A stretch of 37,696 nt of DNA, from the NCBI GenBank assembly GCA_046153875.1, contig JBJXFE010000026.1, positions 1 to 37,696 on the forward strand, in the 5' to 3' direction. The stretch comes from JBJXFE01 sp046153875 (GTDB taxonomy: Bacteria > Planctomycetota > Phycisphaerae > Phycisphaerales > UBA1924). The notes under the pieces are model-generated. The model had not been told where the DNA came from. It did no database searches and saw nothing but the letters and a program-made list of their open reading frames with translations. Each line of letters starts with the position of its first letter. The stretch's first letter is position 1. The position numbers and the translations under genes are program-made. Below, in pieces: positions 15,640 to 24,317 of the stretch.

Positions 15640-17166
15640 ATGGGAGAGGCACGAAACCGCGGACCGGCGTGGCGCGTCGGGGTGCTGGGCGCGTCGCTTC
15701 TGGCGGCCGCAGCGGGCGCTCAGGCACAGCTCCGCATCGCCACTTGGAACGTGACGGACTATATGGGCACGGACGGGCGCGAGCCGGCGTACCAGCTCGC
15801 GGCCTTCGGCTCGTACCAGGGCCGCCGCATGGCTCCGGACGTGCTCCTGGCGCAGGAGTTCCACAACGCGGCCGCGCACGGGTTGTTTCTGAACCTGCTG
15901 AACACCGCCGCCGGGAGCGCCGGCGACTGGGGCACGACGCCGTTCGTCGACGGGCCGGACTCGGATCAGGTGCTGTTCTACCGCACGTCGCGGGTGCAGG
16001 TGGTGAACGCGGTGATCGCGTCGGCGGGCGGGTCCGCCCCGAACCATCCGCGGCACGTGATGCGCTACGACCTGCGGCCCATCGGCTATACGGGGGCCGG
16101 CGCAACGATCGCCTGCTACAACAGCCACATGAAGTCCGGGAACACCGCCGCCGACCGCGATCGGCGGCTGGTGGAGGCCCAGGCGATCCGGCTCAATACC
16201 GCGTCGCTGCCCGCGGGCTGGGGCTTTCTGATCGCCGCCGACCTGAACATTTACACCTCGTCCGAGACGGCGTACGTGCACCTGCTCAGCACGGTGCCCA
16301 ACCCGGCCCGGTTCTTCGACCCGATTCGCACGCCCGGCGCGTGGAACGACGCCGTCGGGTTCCGCTACGTGCATACACAGGACCCGGTGCTCCAGATGGA
16401 CGACCGGTTCGACCAGATCCTGCTCTCGGCGTCGCTGCTGGACGGCGACGGCTTCGACTACGTCGGCAGCCTCACGCAGCCGTACAGCACGACCACGTGG
16501 AACGACCCGAATCACTCGTACCGCGCGTGGGGGAACGACGGGTCGAGCTTCAACGGCCCGCTCACCCTCGCCGCGAACGCGATGGTGGGGAGCGCGATCG
16601 CCACCGCGATCCGCGCGGCCGCGGGGAACCAGGGGCACATCCCGGTGTTTCTCGATATGCGCGTTCCGGCGGAGGTCGGGTCGCCCGAGTTCGTGGACTT
16701 CGGGCGCGTGCCGCAGAACTCGACGGCCACGGCCCCCGTCGAGGTTGTCAACGCGGGCGACGTGGCGCTGTGGTCGGTCGCGGGCGTCGCGGGCCTGAAC
16801 TACGAGCTGGATGCGACCGCGGGGTTCGGCGCTCCGGCGGGAATGTTCGCCGACGCTGCGGGCGGCGGCGGGAACGTTCACACTCTGACCATGGACACGG
16901 CGCAGCCCGGGCCGAAGTTCGGCACGTTGACGATCACGTCCGACGCGCCCGACGAACCGGCCCGGACCGTGACGCTGATCGGCGAGGTTGTGGCCGGCTG
17001 CTATCCCGACTGCACGGGCGACGCGCAGCTCTCGGTGGCCGACTTCGGCTGCTTCCAGACGAAGTATGTGCTGGGCGATCTGTACGCGGACTGCAACGCC
17101 AGCGGCACGCTGACGGTCGCCGACTTCGGGTGCTTCCAGGGCAGGTACGTTCTGGGCTGCCCATAG
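15640..17166 (+). CDS. Secreted endonuclease/exonuclease/phosphatase-fold enzyme with tandem GC-type dockerin
   Basis: The 508-residue exported protein belongs to the EEP (DNase I-like) superfamily of metal-dependent phosphodiesterases. After the signal (LGASLLAAAAGAQAQ) come RIATWNV (Asn37), LLAQEF (Glu73), YNSHMKSG (His163), AADLNIY (Asp201, Asn203) and PNHSY (His292): the expected order of catalytic residues. A beta-sandwich of choice-of-anchor type follows (about 340-450: PEFVDFGRVPQNSTATAPVE, KFGTLTITSD). The C-terminus has two GC-type dockerin modules (DCTGDAQLSVADFGCF and DCNASGTLTVADFGCF). Substrate could be DNA, a nucleotide or a phosphoester. The second dockerin module and the 3' flank recur at 23930-24104. 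Confidence 0.85.
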   Translation: MGEARNRGPAWRVGVLGASLLAAAAGAQAQLRIATWNVTDYMGTDGREPAYQLAAFGSYQGRRMAPDVLLAQEFHNAAAHGLFLNLLNTAAGSAGDWGTTPFVDGPDSDQVLFYRTSRVQVVNAVIASAGGSAPNHPRHVMRYDLRPIGYTGAGATIACYNSHMKSGNTAADRDRRLVEAQAIRLNTASLPAGWGFLIAADLNIYTSSETAYVHLLSTVPNPARFFDPIRTPGAWNDAVGFRYVHTQDPVLQMDDRFDQILLSASLLDGDGFDYVGSLTQPYSTTTWNDPNHSYRAWGNDGSSFNGPLTLAANAMVGSAIATAIRAAAGNQGHIPVFLDMRVPAEVGSPEFVDFGRVPQNSTATAPVEVVNAGDVALWSVAGVAGLNYELDATAGFGAPAGMFADAAGGGGNVHTLTMDTAQPGPKFGTLTITSDAPDEPARTVTLIGEVVAGCYPDCTGDAQLSVADFGCFQTKYVLGDLYADCNASGTLTVADFGCFQGRYVLGCP

Positions 17167-17182
17167 GGAAGGGACGAAGGGA

Positions 17183-17196
17183 CCCGCCGCGGCGGG
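17183..17196. repeat. 14-bp palindrome CCCGCCGCGGCGGG
   Basis: A perfect palindrome in the spacer after the EEP gene. Identical copies occur at 20119-20132, 24871-24884, 34521-34534 and 37465-37478, all intergenic. Confidence 0.8.
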
Positions 17197-17204
17197 TGAA
17201 CTGC

Positions 17205-17281
17205 GGGACGGAGCGTGGCGGGCCGGGAAGTCGTCTCGCGCGGCTGACATCCCGCAACCCGACCGCCCGGGCGCGGGTATG
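17205..17281 (+). repeat. 77-bp intergenic repeat, copy 1
   Basis: It matches 24028-24104 at 74 of 77 positions by direct comparison. Both copies lie just downstream of a gene ending in a GC-type dockerin. The copy ends in GCGCGGGTAT, which supplies a TATGCT (17279-17284) that could be a -10 box for the metalloprotease gene at 17337. Confidence 0.85.
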
Positions 17282-17336
17282 CTGTGGGAGCCCCCGTGGT
17301 CCGCGGCCCGGGGCATTCTCCATGGAGGTTCCTCCG

Positions 17337-20111
17337 ATGTCGGCTCAGCGCAACGCTCGCCATGCTGTCGCTCTGTTGCTCATCTGTGCCGGAACGGCGT
17401 CCACGGCCCTTGCCCAGGGTGCCCCGGCTGCGCCGTCTGCCGCTCCGTCTGGCGCGCCGGGCGCCAAGGCCGCGGACAAGTTCCCCCCGTTTGAGCAGGC
17501 GATCGAGGGGCTGGAGAAGGTCGTCTCCACCGCCGACGGGGCGCAGCCGCTCTGCGACCTTTACCGCGACGCGAAGACGGGCAAGCTGCTGGGCGTGCTC
17601 CCCGCGGGGTACGAGAGCAAGCTGATGATGTTCGCCTGCACGGTGACGGGCGGCGACCCGCAGGCGGGCGTGATGGGGCCGACGCACTACGCGCGGTGGG
17701 AGCGCTACGACAAGCAGCTCGCGCTGGTCGCGCCGGACCTCTCGGTGCGAACGAACGGCGACGCGGAGGCCAAGGCCTCGGTCGAGCAGCTCTACACTGG
17801 CCGCGTCATCCTCTCGACGCCGATCCTGGCGATGGCCCCCGGCGATCGGCCGGTGATCGACCTGGGCGCGATCGCGACGCGCGACGCCGGGCGGCTCTTC
17901 GGCTCGTCGGTCTTCGGCGGGTACGGCCCGGAGCTGGGCGCGGTGAACGCGGCGATCCTCCGGCTGACCAAGGCCAAGGCCTTCCCGCACAACGTCGTGT
18001 TCGAGTACCAGGCGCCGCGCCCCGACGGCCAGATCGTGCGGTTCGCGGTGTCGATGGGCGAACTGACGGGGACGGCGGGCTTCACGCCGCGTAAGTCGGA
18101 CCCGAAGTTCGGGTACTTCTACGACTGGCACCGCGACTTCGCCAAGACCGCCAACCGCGAGGTCACGGAGCGCTACATCACGCGCTGGTCGATCGAGAAG
18201 CGCGACCCGGGCCTGAAGCTCAGCCCCCCCAAGCGCCCGATCGTCTGGCACATCGAGCACACCACGCCCGTGCGCTTCCGCCGGTACGTGCGCGAGGGCA
18301 TCCTCTTCTGGAACGAGGCGTTCAAGGAAATCGGCATCGACGGGGCGCTGGTCGTCTATCAGCAGGACGCGCAGACCGGCGACCACATGGACAAGGACCC
18401 CGAGGACGCCCGCTACAACTTCTTCCGCTGGAACGCGAGCGACCAGACCTACGCGATCGGGCCGAGCCGCACGAACCCGCAGACCGGCGAGATCCTCGAC
18501 GCCGACGTGGTGTGGCACCAGGGGCTGACGCGCTCGGTGCGTGGGATGGTCGAGAACCTTTCCGGCGCCCTCGCGGCTCACGCCTTCGGGCCCGAGACGC
18601 TGGCGTGGCTCGAGGAGCACCCGACGTGGGACCCGCGCGTGAGGCTGGCGTCGCCGGCACGCCGCGCGGAGCTGCTCAAGAACGGCGTCGGGGGGGCGGG
18701 CGGGGGGGCGGCGGGGCGCAGCGCGTGGGCGCTGGCCGCGATGGGCGGGAATGGTGTCAGTGGGGGGGGCGGCTGCTCGATCGGCGAGCTGATGGCCCTG
18801 GACTTCTCGCTGGCGGACGCGGCGTTCGCGGCCAACTTGCTGGTGCCCGGGAATGAAGACCTGCTCGAAGACCTGCCCGAGGAGTTCGTCGGGCAGATGA
18901 TCCGCTACATCTCGGCCCACGAGGTCGGGCACTGCCTGGGCCTTGAGCACAATATGATCGCCTCGTCGATCCGCACGCTCAAGGAGATCAACACGCCGGG
19001 CTTCAGCGGGCCGACGGTGGGCTCGGTGATGGACTACGCGGCCGCCAACCTCAACCACAAGCTCGGCGAGGTGCAGGGCCCCTTCGCCACGCCGAGCGTC
19101 GGGCCCTACGACAAGTGGGTCATCGCCTACGGCTACGGGCCCGAGGACAAGCTGCCCGAGCTGCGCAAGCAGGCGGCCGAGAAGGACCTGATCTACCAGG
19201 CGCAGGTGGCGATCGGCGTCTCGGGCGACCCGCGGAACAACACGTGGGACCTGGGCGCCGACAACCTGGAGTTCGCCGAGAGCCGACTGTCGCTCATCGG
19301 CGCGGTGCGGGCGAAGCTGCTCGACAAGGTCGTGAAGGACGGGGAGTCGTGGGGCGTCGCCCGCCGCCGGTACCAGTCGCTGCTCGGGGTCCACACGCAG
19401 ATGCTCTCGATCGCGTCGCGCTGGGTCGGCGGGTCGTACCTGAATAACGACGCCAAGGGCGACCCGGCCGCCCGCCCGCCGGTGCAGGACATCCCGGCCG
19501 AGACGCAGCGCCGGGCGTTAAAACTCGTCATCGACAACGCCTTCGAGGACGGCGCCTTCGGCCTCACGCCCGACCTCGTCCGCCACCTGGGCAAGGAGCA
19601 CTTCTACGACCCGGACGCGGTGAACGAGACGATGCAGGACTGGAGCTACACGGTCCACGACTCGATCGGCGGCGTGCAGGCCACGGCCCTGACGCTGGTG
19701 ATGAACCCGACGACGCTCCGGCGGCTCTATGACAACGAGTTCCGGGCCAATGGAGAGAACCCGATCACCATGGCCGAGGTCGTGAAGACCGTCTCGGACA
19801 CGATCTGGCGTGAGTACAGCAACCCCGCTGGCGGTGGCGGTGGGGCGGGCAAGGCCACGGTCTCGTCCCTGCGCCGCAATCTCCAGCGCGAGCACGCCGA
19901 GCGGCTCATCACGCTGGCCCTGCTCCGCGACACGGGCAGCGCGGCCATGCGGGCCGTGAGCACGCTGGCGATGCTGGAGATCGGCCGCATCGACGACCTG
20001 GCCGAGAAGGGTTTAGCAGGCTCCCCCGACGCGTACACGAGGGCGCACCTGGAAGACGTGCGGACTCGCTTCGCGCGGACGCGCGAGGCGGCGTACAGCG
20101 TGACGCGTTAG
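17337..20111 (+). CDS. Secreted zinc metalloprotease, metzincin type (DUF5117/DUF4953-like)
   Basis: The 924-residue exported protease has signal ARHAVALLLICAGTASTALA, then a low-complexity Ala/Pro/Gly linker to about residue 45. The zinc site HEVGHCLGLEH starts at His528 (ligands His528, His532, His538; Glu529 catalytic). SVMDY at Met565 is the Met-turn. The N-terminal half (TNREVTERYITRW, KLSPPKRPIVWHIEHTTP, RYVREGILFWNEAFKEIG) fits the DUF5117 layout and the C-terminal part DUF4953, as in large secreted proteases of unknown substrate. A glycine-rich insert lies near residue 455. ATG 17337 is preceded by GGAGG; in-frame ATG 17322 is less likely. No dockerin. A terminator follows at 20182. 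Confidence 0.9.
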   Translation: MSAQRNARHAVALLLICAGTASTALAQGAPAAPSAAPSGAPGAKAADKFPPFEQAIEGLEKVVSTADGAQPLCDLYRDAKTGKLLGVLPAGYESKLMMFACTVTGGDPQAGVMGPTHYARWERYDKQLALVAPDLSVRTNGDAEAKASVEQLYTGRVILSTPILAMAPGDRPVIDLGAIATRDAGRLFGSSVFGGYGPELGAVNAAILRLTKAKAFPHNVVFEYQAPRPDGQIVRFAVSMGELTGTAGFTPRKSDPKFGYFYDWHRDFAKTANREVTERYITRWSIEKRDPGLKLSPPKRPIVWHIEHTTPVRFRRYVREGILFWNEAFKEIGIDGALVVYQQDAQTGDHMDKDPEDARYNFFRWNASDQTYAIGPSRTNPQTGEILDADVVWHQGLTRSVRGMVENLSGALAAHAFGPETLAWLEEHPTWDPRVRLASPARRAELLKNGVGGAGGGAAGRSAWALAAMGGNGVSGGGGCSIGELMALDFSLADAAFAANLLVPGNEDLLEDLPEEFVGQMIRYISAHEVGHCLGLEHNMIASSIRTLKEINTPGFSGPTVGSVMDYAAANLNHKLGEVQGPFATPSVGPYDKWVIAYGYGPEDKLPELRKQAAEKDLIYQAQVAIGVSGDPRNNTWDLGADNLEFAESRLSLIGAVRAKLLDKVVKDGESWGVARRRYQSLLGVHTQMLSIASRWVGGSYLNNDAKGDPAARPPVQDIPAETQRRALKLVIDNAFEDGAFGLTPDLVRHLGKEHFYDPDAVNETMQDWSYTVHDSIGGVQATALTLVMNPTTLRRLYDNEFRANGENPITMAEVVKTVSDTIWREYSNPAGGGGGAGKATVSSLRRNLQREHAERLITLALLRDTGSAAMRAVSTLAMLEIGRIDDLAEKGLAGSPDAYTRAHLEDVRTRFARTREAAYSVTR

Positions 20112-20181
20112 GAAGGGACCCGCCGCGGCGGGCAGGCTGCGGGACGGAGGGACCAAGGGACGCAGGAACGGTGAACCGAAG

Positions 20182-20209
20182 CCCGGGGACAACGATCCCC
20201 GGGTCTTTT
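20182..20209 (+). terminator. Rho-independent terminator of the metzincin gene
   Basis: An 8-bp stem, CCCGGGGA (20182-20189) with TCCCCGGG (20196-20203), around a 6-base loop, is followed by TCTTTT. It lies 70 bp after the stop codon. Confidence 0.75.
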
Positions 20210-20265
20210 GCTTTGTACGCCAAGCCGCCCGTCCCCGCAGCCCCAGAGGGCGACCGGAGTGTAGT

Positions 20266-20303
20266 CACGGGTGGAGCGACGCGCAGCGTCGCGCAAACCC
20301 GTG
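20266..20303. repeat. Nested hairpin element
   Basis: An outer 7-bp stem (CACGGGT 20266-20272 with ACCCGTG 20297-20303) encloses a second perfect 7-bp stem (GCGACGC 20276-20282 with GCGTCGC 20286-20292) and a 3-base loop. It resembles REP-type intergenic palindromes; no second copy was found in the window. Confidence 0.5.
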
Positions 20304-20459
20304 GAAACCGGCATCAAATCCGGCAGAACCCCGGCAAGGGCGAAGGAAGCTGTGAACGCCGGCCCGTCCGACCGATCGCCCGAACTCAGCCGGGATCGCG
20401 GGGGCTTGTGGTAGGATGCCGCCTTGATGGCGGGCGGTCTGCGAGGACGGCGGCACAAC

Positions 20460-20486
20460 CACGATCAGTCGCCGCGACTGATCGTG
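20460..20486. promoter_or_regulatory. 27-bp near-perfect palindrome (12-bp arms) in the gluzincin leader
   Basis: CACGATCAGTCG at 20460-20471 and its exact complement at 20475-20486 are separated by 3 bases. It lies about 45 bp after a TAGGAT box and 170 bp before ATG 20659, with no T-tract. It could be an operator for a dimeric regulator or a leader hairpin. Confidence 0.5.
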
Positions 20487-20658
20487 TACGGAAGAGGGCC
20501 TCCGATGAGCGGGGCACCCGGCGATCTTCGCACGCGATTCTGGCGGAATCGTGTTGAAATACAACCGGGCCGTGGTAGGTTGGAGAAAGTGCGGGCCGGT
20601 TCCGGCCCGCCAAGACGCCAGAGGCAGCGGCGGGGTGTGTGCCGCGGGAGAGTCAGAC

Positions 20659-22786
20659 ATGCACTTCAGCACACGCCGCAACCCCGGCTTTCGAATGGGA
20701 TTCGTTTTCGTGTTGGCGGCTTTCGGCGCGTCCACGCTCGGGCAGGTTGCGCCGGGGCGGGGGGGGGCAGTCGCTGACGGCGCTCCAAGCCGCGTTCCCG
20801 GAGATTCGCGTGCATGAGGTCCGGGACCGCGTTCGCGCGGTCTTCGGCGCGCCGATGACCGGCGGCGCCACCGCGCGGCAGGCCGCAGAGGCTTGGCTGG
20901 CCGAGTACGCGGGGGTGTTCGGCGAAGCGGACGCCGCGCTTTCGGAACACTCCCACGTCAGGCTGCTCACCGGCAAGACGGTCATCTCGTACCAACAGTC
21001 CATGGACGGCGTCCCGGTCGAGAACGCGTTGGTGAAGGTGGTCGTACACCACGAACCGCAACTCCGAGTGACGTACGTGAGCGGCAGGCTTGGGCTGCGT
21101 CCTCCGGGCGGGCTCGCGACGGCGGTGGTGTCCGCGGCACAAGCGTTGCTCACCGCCCGACTTCACGAGGCCGCGACGGGACTGACCGTGTGGAGCGAAC
21201 CCGACGCGGTCTCGATCTACGACGACCGGAGGGCGGAGAGTGCTCTCGCGCGGCGGACGTGGAAGGTCACCGGATGGAGCGACGACCTCGGGCGTGCCTA
21301 CCGCTTCTACGTGGATGCGGCCACGGGCCTCGTGATCCGGCATGAGAGCGCCGTCGTTCATGCGGCGCCGGACATCACGGGCAAGATCACGGGCCATCGC
21401 TCGCCGGGGCTCGAACCGGATACCTGGGGCGACCCCCAGAACACGAGCACCGGCACGCAGCCGTGCCCGAACGAGCCGGACGAGTTGCCCGTTCAACTGG
21501 TGCTCATCGAGGCGATCGGCTCGTCGCAGCAGGTGCTCTCGTCGACCTACGCGTTCATGAACGGGCAGGGGGAGGCCGAATACACGCTGCCTCTCGCTTC
21601 CGGGCCGAACGTCACCGTCCGCGCGACGCTCATGGGGCCTTCGTGGGAGGTGTGGGACTGGTCGGGGTCGCCGACGACGGCTCCGTACTTCATGGACGTC
21701 GCCAACGTGGGGACCAATCAGACCGGTGTGGACTTCGAGCTCTTCCCCGGTCCGGACGAGTACGAGATCGCGCAACTCAATGCAATGCACCATCTGGGGG
21801 AGACGTGGCGGTATTTCAAGGACCGCATCTTCACCGACCAACCCATTCCCGGGCTTGACGACAACATTCCTATCTTGGCGAGCACGCAGGCCTTGTGCAA
21901 CGCTAACTATTGGCCGTCACTCCCATCACCATACGGCCCGGGGCCCGGTCTCTCCTTTGCGCGAGTGGGTTTCTCCGAACCTTGTGGATTACCCACGCCT
22001 TGCGGGAGATGGTGTTCCAACTCAAGCTACTCGACCGCGGTTTCACATGAGTATGGGCATTACCTGCTCGACATCATGGCGGGCGTCGTTCCATCCTCCC
22101 CTCATCAGGCATTTCAGGAGGGCTATTCAGACGTTGTCGCTCACCTGGTCCATGACACGACGATCATAGGCTACAACTTTGGAAGGCCGGATCAACCGAG
22201 CATCGGCTGCAACGTGCATTTGCGTGAGCCGCTGGTGTACGACGCGCAGTATCCGGATTGCCTCGGGCCATTTGAGCAACACACTCATGGAATGCTCCTC
22301 TCGGTGATCTGGCTCGACCTGCTCGAGAACATGCGCGACACGTATAACTCGTCCGAGGAAGGCCTCGAACAAACGCGCCAGCTTCACGTCGATTGGACAT
22401 TCATCACGCAAGGCGGAGAGTTCACCGGTGATTGCACGCCCGAACGCTATGGAAGGTCAGCGCACGCGCAGACTCTCACCGAGGTGTTGACCGCGGACGA
22501 CAATGACCTCGATCTGGGCAACGGCACGCCGCATCAGGCCGAGATTTGTGCGGCGTTTGTCGCGCACGGTATTTCGGATGCGTCGTATTGCGGCAGCGGG
22601 CGCGCCGTCGTCCGTCGCTGCCGGGGTGATTGCGATCGGGACGGCGTTGTATCCCGGGCGGATCTGGCGTGCTTCATCCGACGGATCGCCGCCAACGATC
22701 GTCGTTCGGACTGCAATGGTGACGGGATGGTGTCGGTGGCGGACGTGGAGTGCTTCGCATCGCGCGTGAGCACCGGATGTCGCTGA
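20659..22786 (+). CDS. Secreted gluzincin metallopeptidase (fungalysin/M36-like) with GC-type dockerin, apparent frameshift
   Basis: Two frames together make one exported protease. ATG 20659 (GGGAGAG upstream) encodes signal GFVFVLAAFGASTLGQVAP. At a run of nine G (20759-20767) the frame must shift by one base to enter the long frame SLTALQAAFPEIRVHEV; eight G would join them in frame (708 residues). Parts: FTP-like propeptide (about 60-230), a middle beta domain, then HEYGH (22046-22060) with glutamate in QEGYSD 19 residues after the second histidine, the gluzincin zinc site. The C-terminus has two divergent dockerin loops (DCDRDGVVSRADLACF, DCNGDGMVSVADVECF). GC falls to about 53% over part of the catalytic region (32 of 60 at 22141-22200). 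Confidence 0.8.
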
Positions 22787-22814
22787 GGCGTCGCTCGTTG
22801 GTTCGTTAGCGGAG

Positions 22815-24005
22815 ATGCGTATGACGCTCATCGCTCGTTCAACCACAATCGTGTCGAGCGTGGTTGCGTCTCTGTGCGGCGCGGGCGTGGCGGACGCTCA
22901 GTGTCAGCCGCAGTGGCTGGTCCAGCCTCAGGGCACCGCGTTGAACGGGTACGTTCGGGCGGTGGGGACCTACCAAGGTCAGCTTGTCATTGGTGGGGCG
23001 TTTACGCAGGCGTCCGGGCGGACAGCGAACCGGGTCGCGCGATGGGACGGCCCGGAGTGGGCGGCCTTGGGCGAGGGCGTCAACGGGCCAGTTCGCACGG
23101 TGCAAGAGTTCAACGGTGATCTCTACGTCGGCGGCGAGTTCTCCACAGCAGGCGGGCAACCCGCACCCGGCATCGCGCGTTGGAACGGGGTCGCGTGGTC
23201 AAACCTCGGGACGTTGTCACCGGTCACGGTCTTCGATCTTGTCGTATTTGAGAACCAACTCGTCGTGACAACCGGGGGCGTGGCCCGGTGGAACGGCGCG
23301 AGTTGGGCTGGATTCGGGTCCGGAACCGGCTTCTTGGCGGTGACGCTCGCGGTTCACGACGACTATCTCTATGCGGGCGGGTTCAAACTCGTTGGCGGTT
23401 TCGAGGCGATCGCGCGCGTGGCGCGCTGGGATGGGCAATCCTGGTTCGACCTTCCCCCGGTCCCGCCGGGCGGGCCCGGGCACACCGTCACGAAGCTCGG
23501 TGTCCACGGCGGCGCTCTATACGCGGGTGGGAGCAACACCGCTGTGTCGGTGCATGGTTGGAACGGTGCAAGCTGGTACCCGATCGGGTCAGGTCTCCTC
23601 TGGTTCAACGTGTACGGCATCGCCTCGTACGGCGGGGAGCTCATCGCGGGGGGCGATGCTCCTCTCGGCGGCCAAGGTCTGGCCCGATGGAATGGCTCGG
23701 CGTGGACTAACCTCGGCCTGGGGCTCAATGGCACCGTTCACGCGATGACCGTACACGAGGGCGCCTTGATCGCGGGAGGGGCCTTCACAGCCGCCGGTGG
23801 CCTGCCCTCGCCCTACTGGGCCCGCTACGGCTGCCCGTGCCAACCCGACTGCAACAACTCGGGCTCGCTCACGATCGCCGACTTCAGGTGTTTCCAGAAC
23901 GCGTTCGTAACCCAGGACCCCTACGCCGACTGCAACGCGAGCGGGACGCTGACCGTCGCCGACTTCGGGTGCTTCCAGGGCAACTACGTTCTCGGGTGCC
24001 CGTAG
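22815..24005 (+). CDS. Secreted beta-propeller protein with tandem GC-type dockerin
   Basis: The 396-residue exported protein has signal TTIVSSVVASLCGAGVADAQ. About seven repeats of 40-45 residues follow, built on VARWDG..WAALG.G.NG and LYVGGEFSTAGG, a propeller repeat common in secreted proteins of unknown role. No catalytic motif. The C-terminus carries two GC-type dockerin modules, DCNNSGSLTIADFRCF and DCNASGTLTVADFGCF, then YVLGCP; the second is nearly identical to that of the EEP protein. The gene starts 28 bp after the gluzincin stop and may be co-transcribed. ATG 22815 or 22821 could be used; no strong ribosome site distinguishes them. Confidence 0.85.
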   Translation: MRMTLIARSTTIVSSVVASLCGAGVADAQCQPQWLVQPQGTALNGYVRAVGTYQGQLVIGGAFTQASGRTANRVARWDGPEWAALGEGVNGPVRTVQEFNGDLYVGGEFSTAGGQPAPGIARWNGVAWSNLGTLSPVTVFDLVVFENQLVVTTGGVARWNGASWAGFGSGTGFLAVTLAVHDDYLYAGGFKLVGGFEAIARVARWDGQSWFDLPPVPPGGPGHTVTKLGVHGGALYAGGSNTAVSVHGWNGASWYPIGSGLLWFNVYGIASYGGELIAGGDAPLGGQGLARWNGSAWTNLGLGLNGTVHAMTVHEGALIAGGAFTAAGGLPSPYWARYGCPCQPDCNNSGSLTIADFRCFQNAFVTQDPYADCNASGTLTVADFGCFQGNYVLGCP

Positions 24006-24027
24006 GAGGAAGGGACGAAGGGACGGA

Positions 24028-24104
24028 GGGACGGAGCGTGGCGAGCCGGGAAGTCGTCTCGCGCGGCTGACAACCCGCAACCCAACCGCCCGGGCGCGGG
24101 TATG
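24028..24104 (+). repeat. 77-bp intergenic repeat, copy 2
   Basis: It differs from 17205-17281 at three positions. It begins 23 bp after the stop of the propeller-dockerin gene. Confidence 0.85.
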
Positions 24105-24317
24105 GCAGGTGGCCCGATTACCACCGGTGTTTCCCCGTGTCATGATCATCTCCGTTCCGGGGATGATCGTGGGCTTCCACGGGTGCCGGTCGCCAGCGAC
24201 GACCTCCACCCCCCCAAAGCAGCGGGCGCGTTGCCCGTTCCGGCCTCCGTGGCCTCCGTGTTATTCGTCCTCGCCGCGGGTCAGGACCCGGCCCCGTCAG
24301 CCGCTCACTCGCCGAAA

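Larger units (their letters stand above)
20112..20658. other. 547-bp spacer with terminator, hairpins and long leader
   Basis: In order it holds GAAGGGAC-type words with a 14-bp palindrome (20109-20165), an intrinsic terminator (20182-20209), a nested hairpin (20266-20303), a -10-like TAGGAT (20412-20417), a 12-bp-stem hairpin (20460-20486) and an AT-richer patch near 20560. No coding frame in it is convincing. Confidence 0.6.

Noticed and set aside
13507..17316. Very long minus-strand open frame (1269 codons) opposite the HAF and EEP genes
   Set aside because: It is Arg/Gly/Val/Pro-rich with no domain, lies opposite two well-supported exported proteins, and is expected as an antisense shadow at this GC content.
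15669..17336. Upstream extension of the metzincin frame through the whole EEP gene
   Set aside because: It is an out-of-frame shadow of the EEP gene; ATG 17337 has GGAGG and a signal peptide.
20639..20758. Use of the gluzincin's long frame from its own first codons as the true N-terminus
   Set aside because: It has no signal peptide and reads as shadow residues; the other frame there has ATG, ribosome site and signal sequence.
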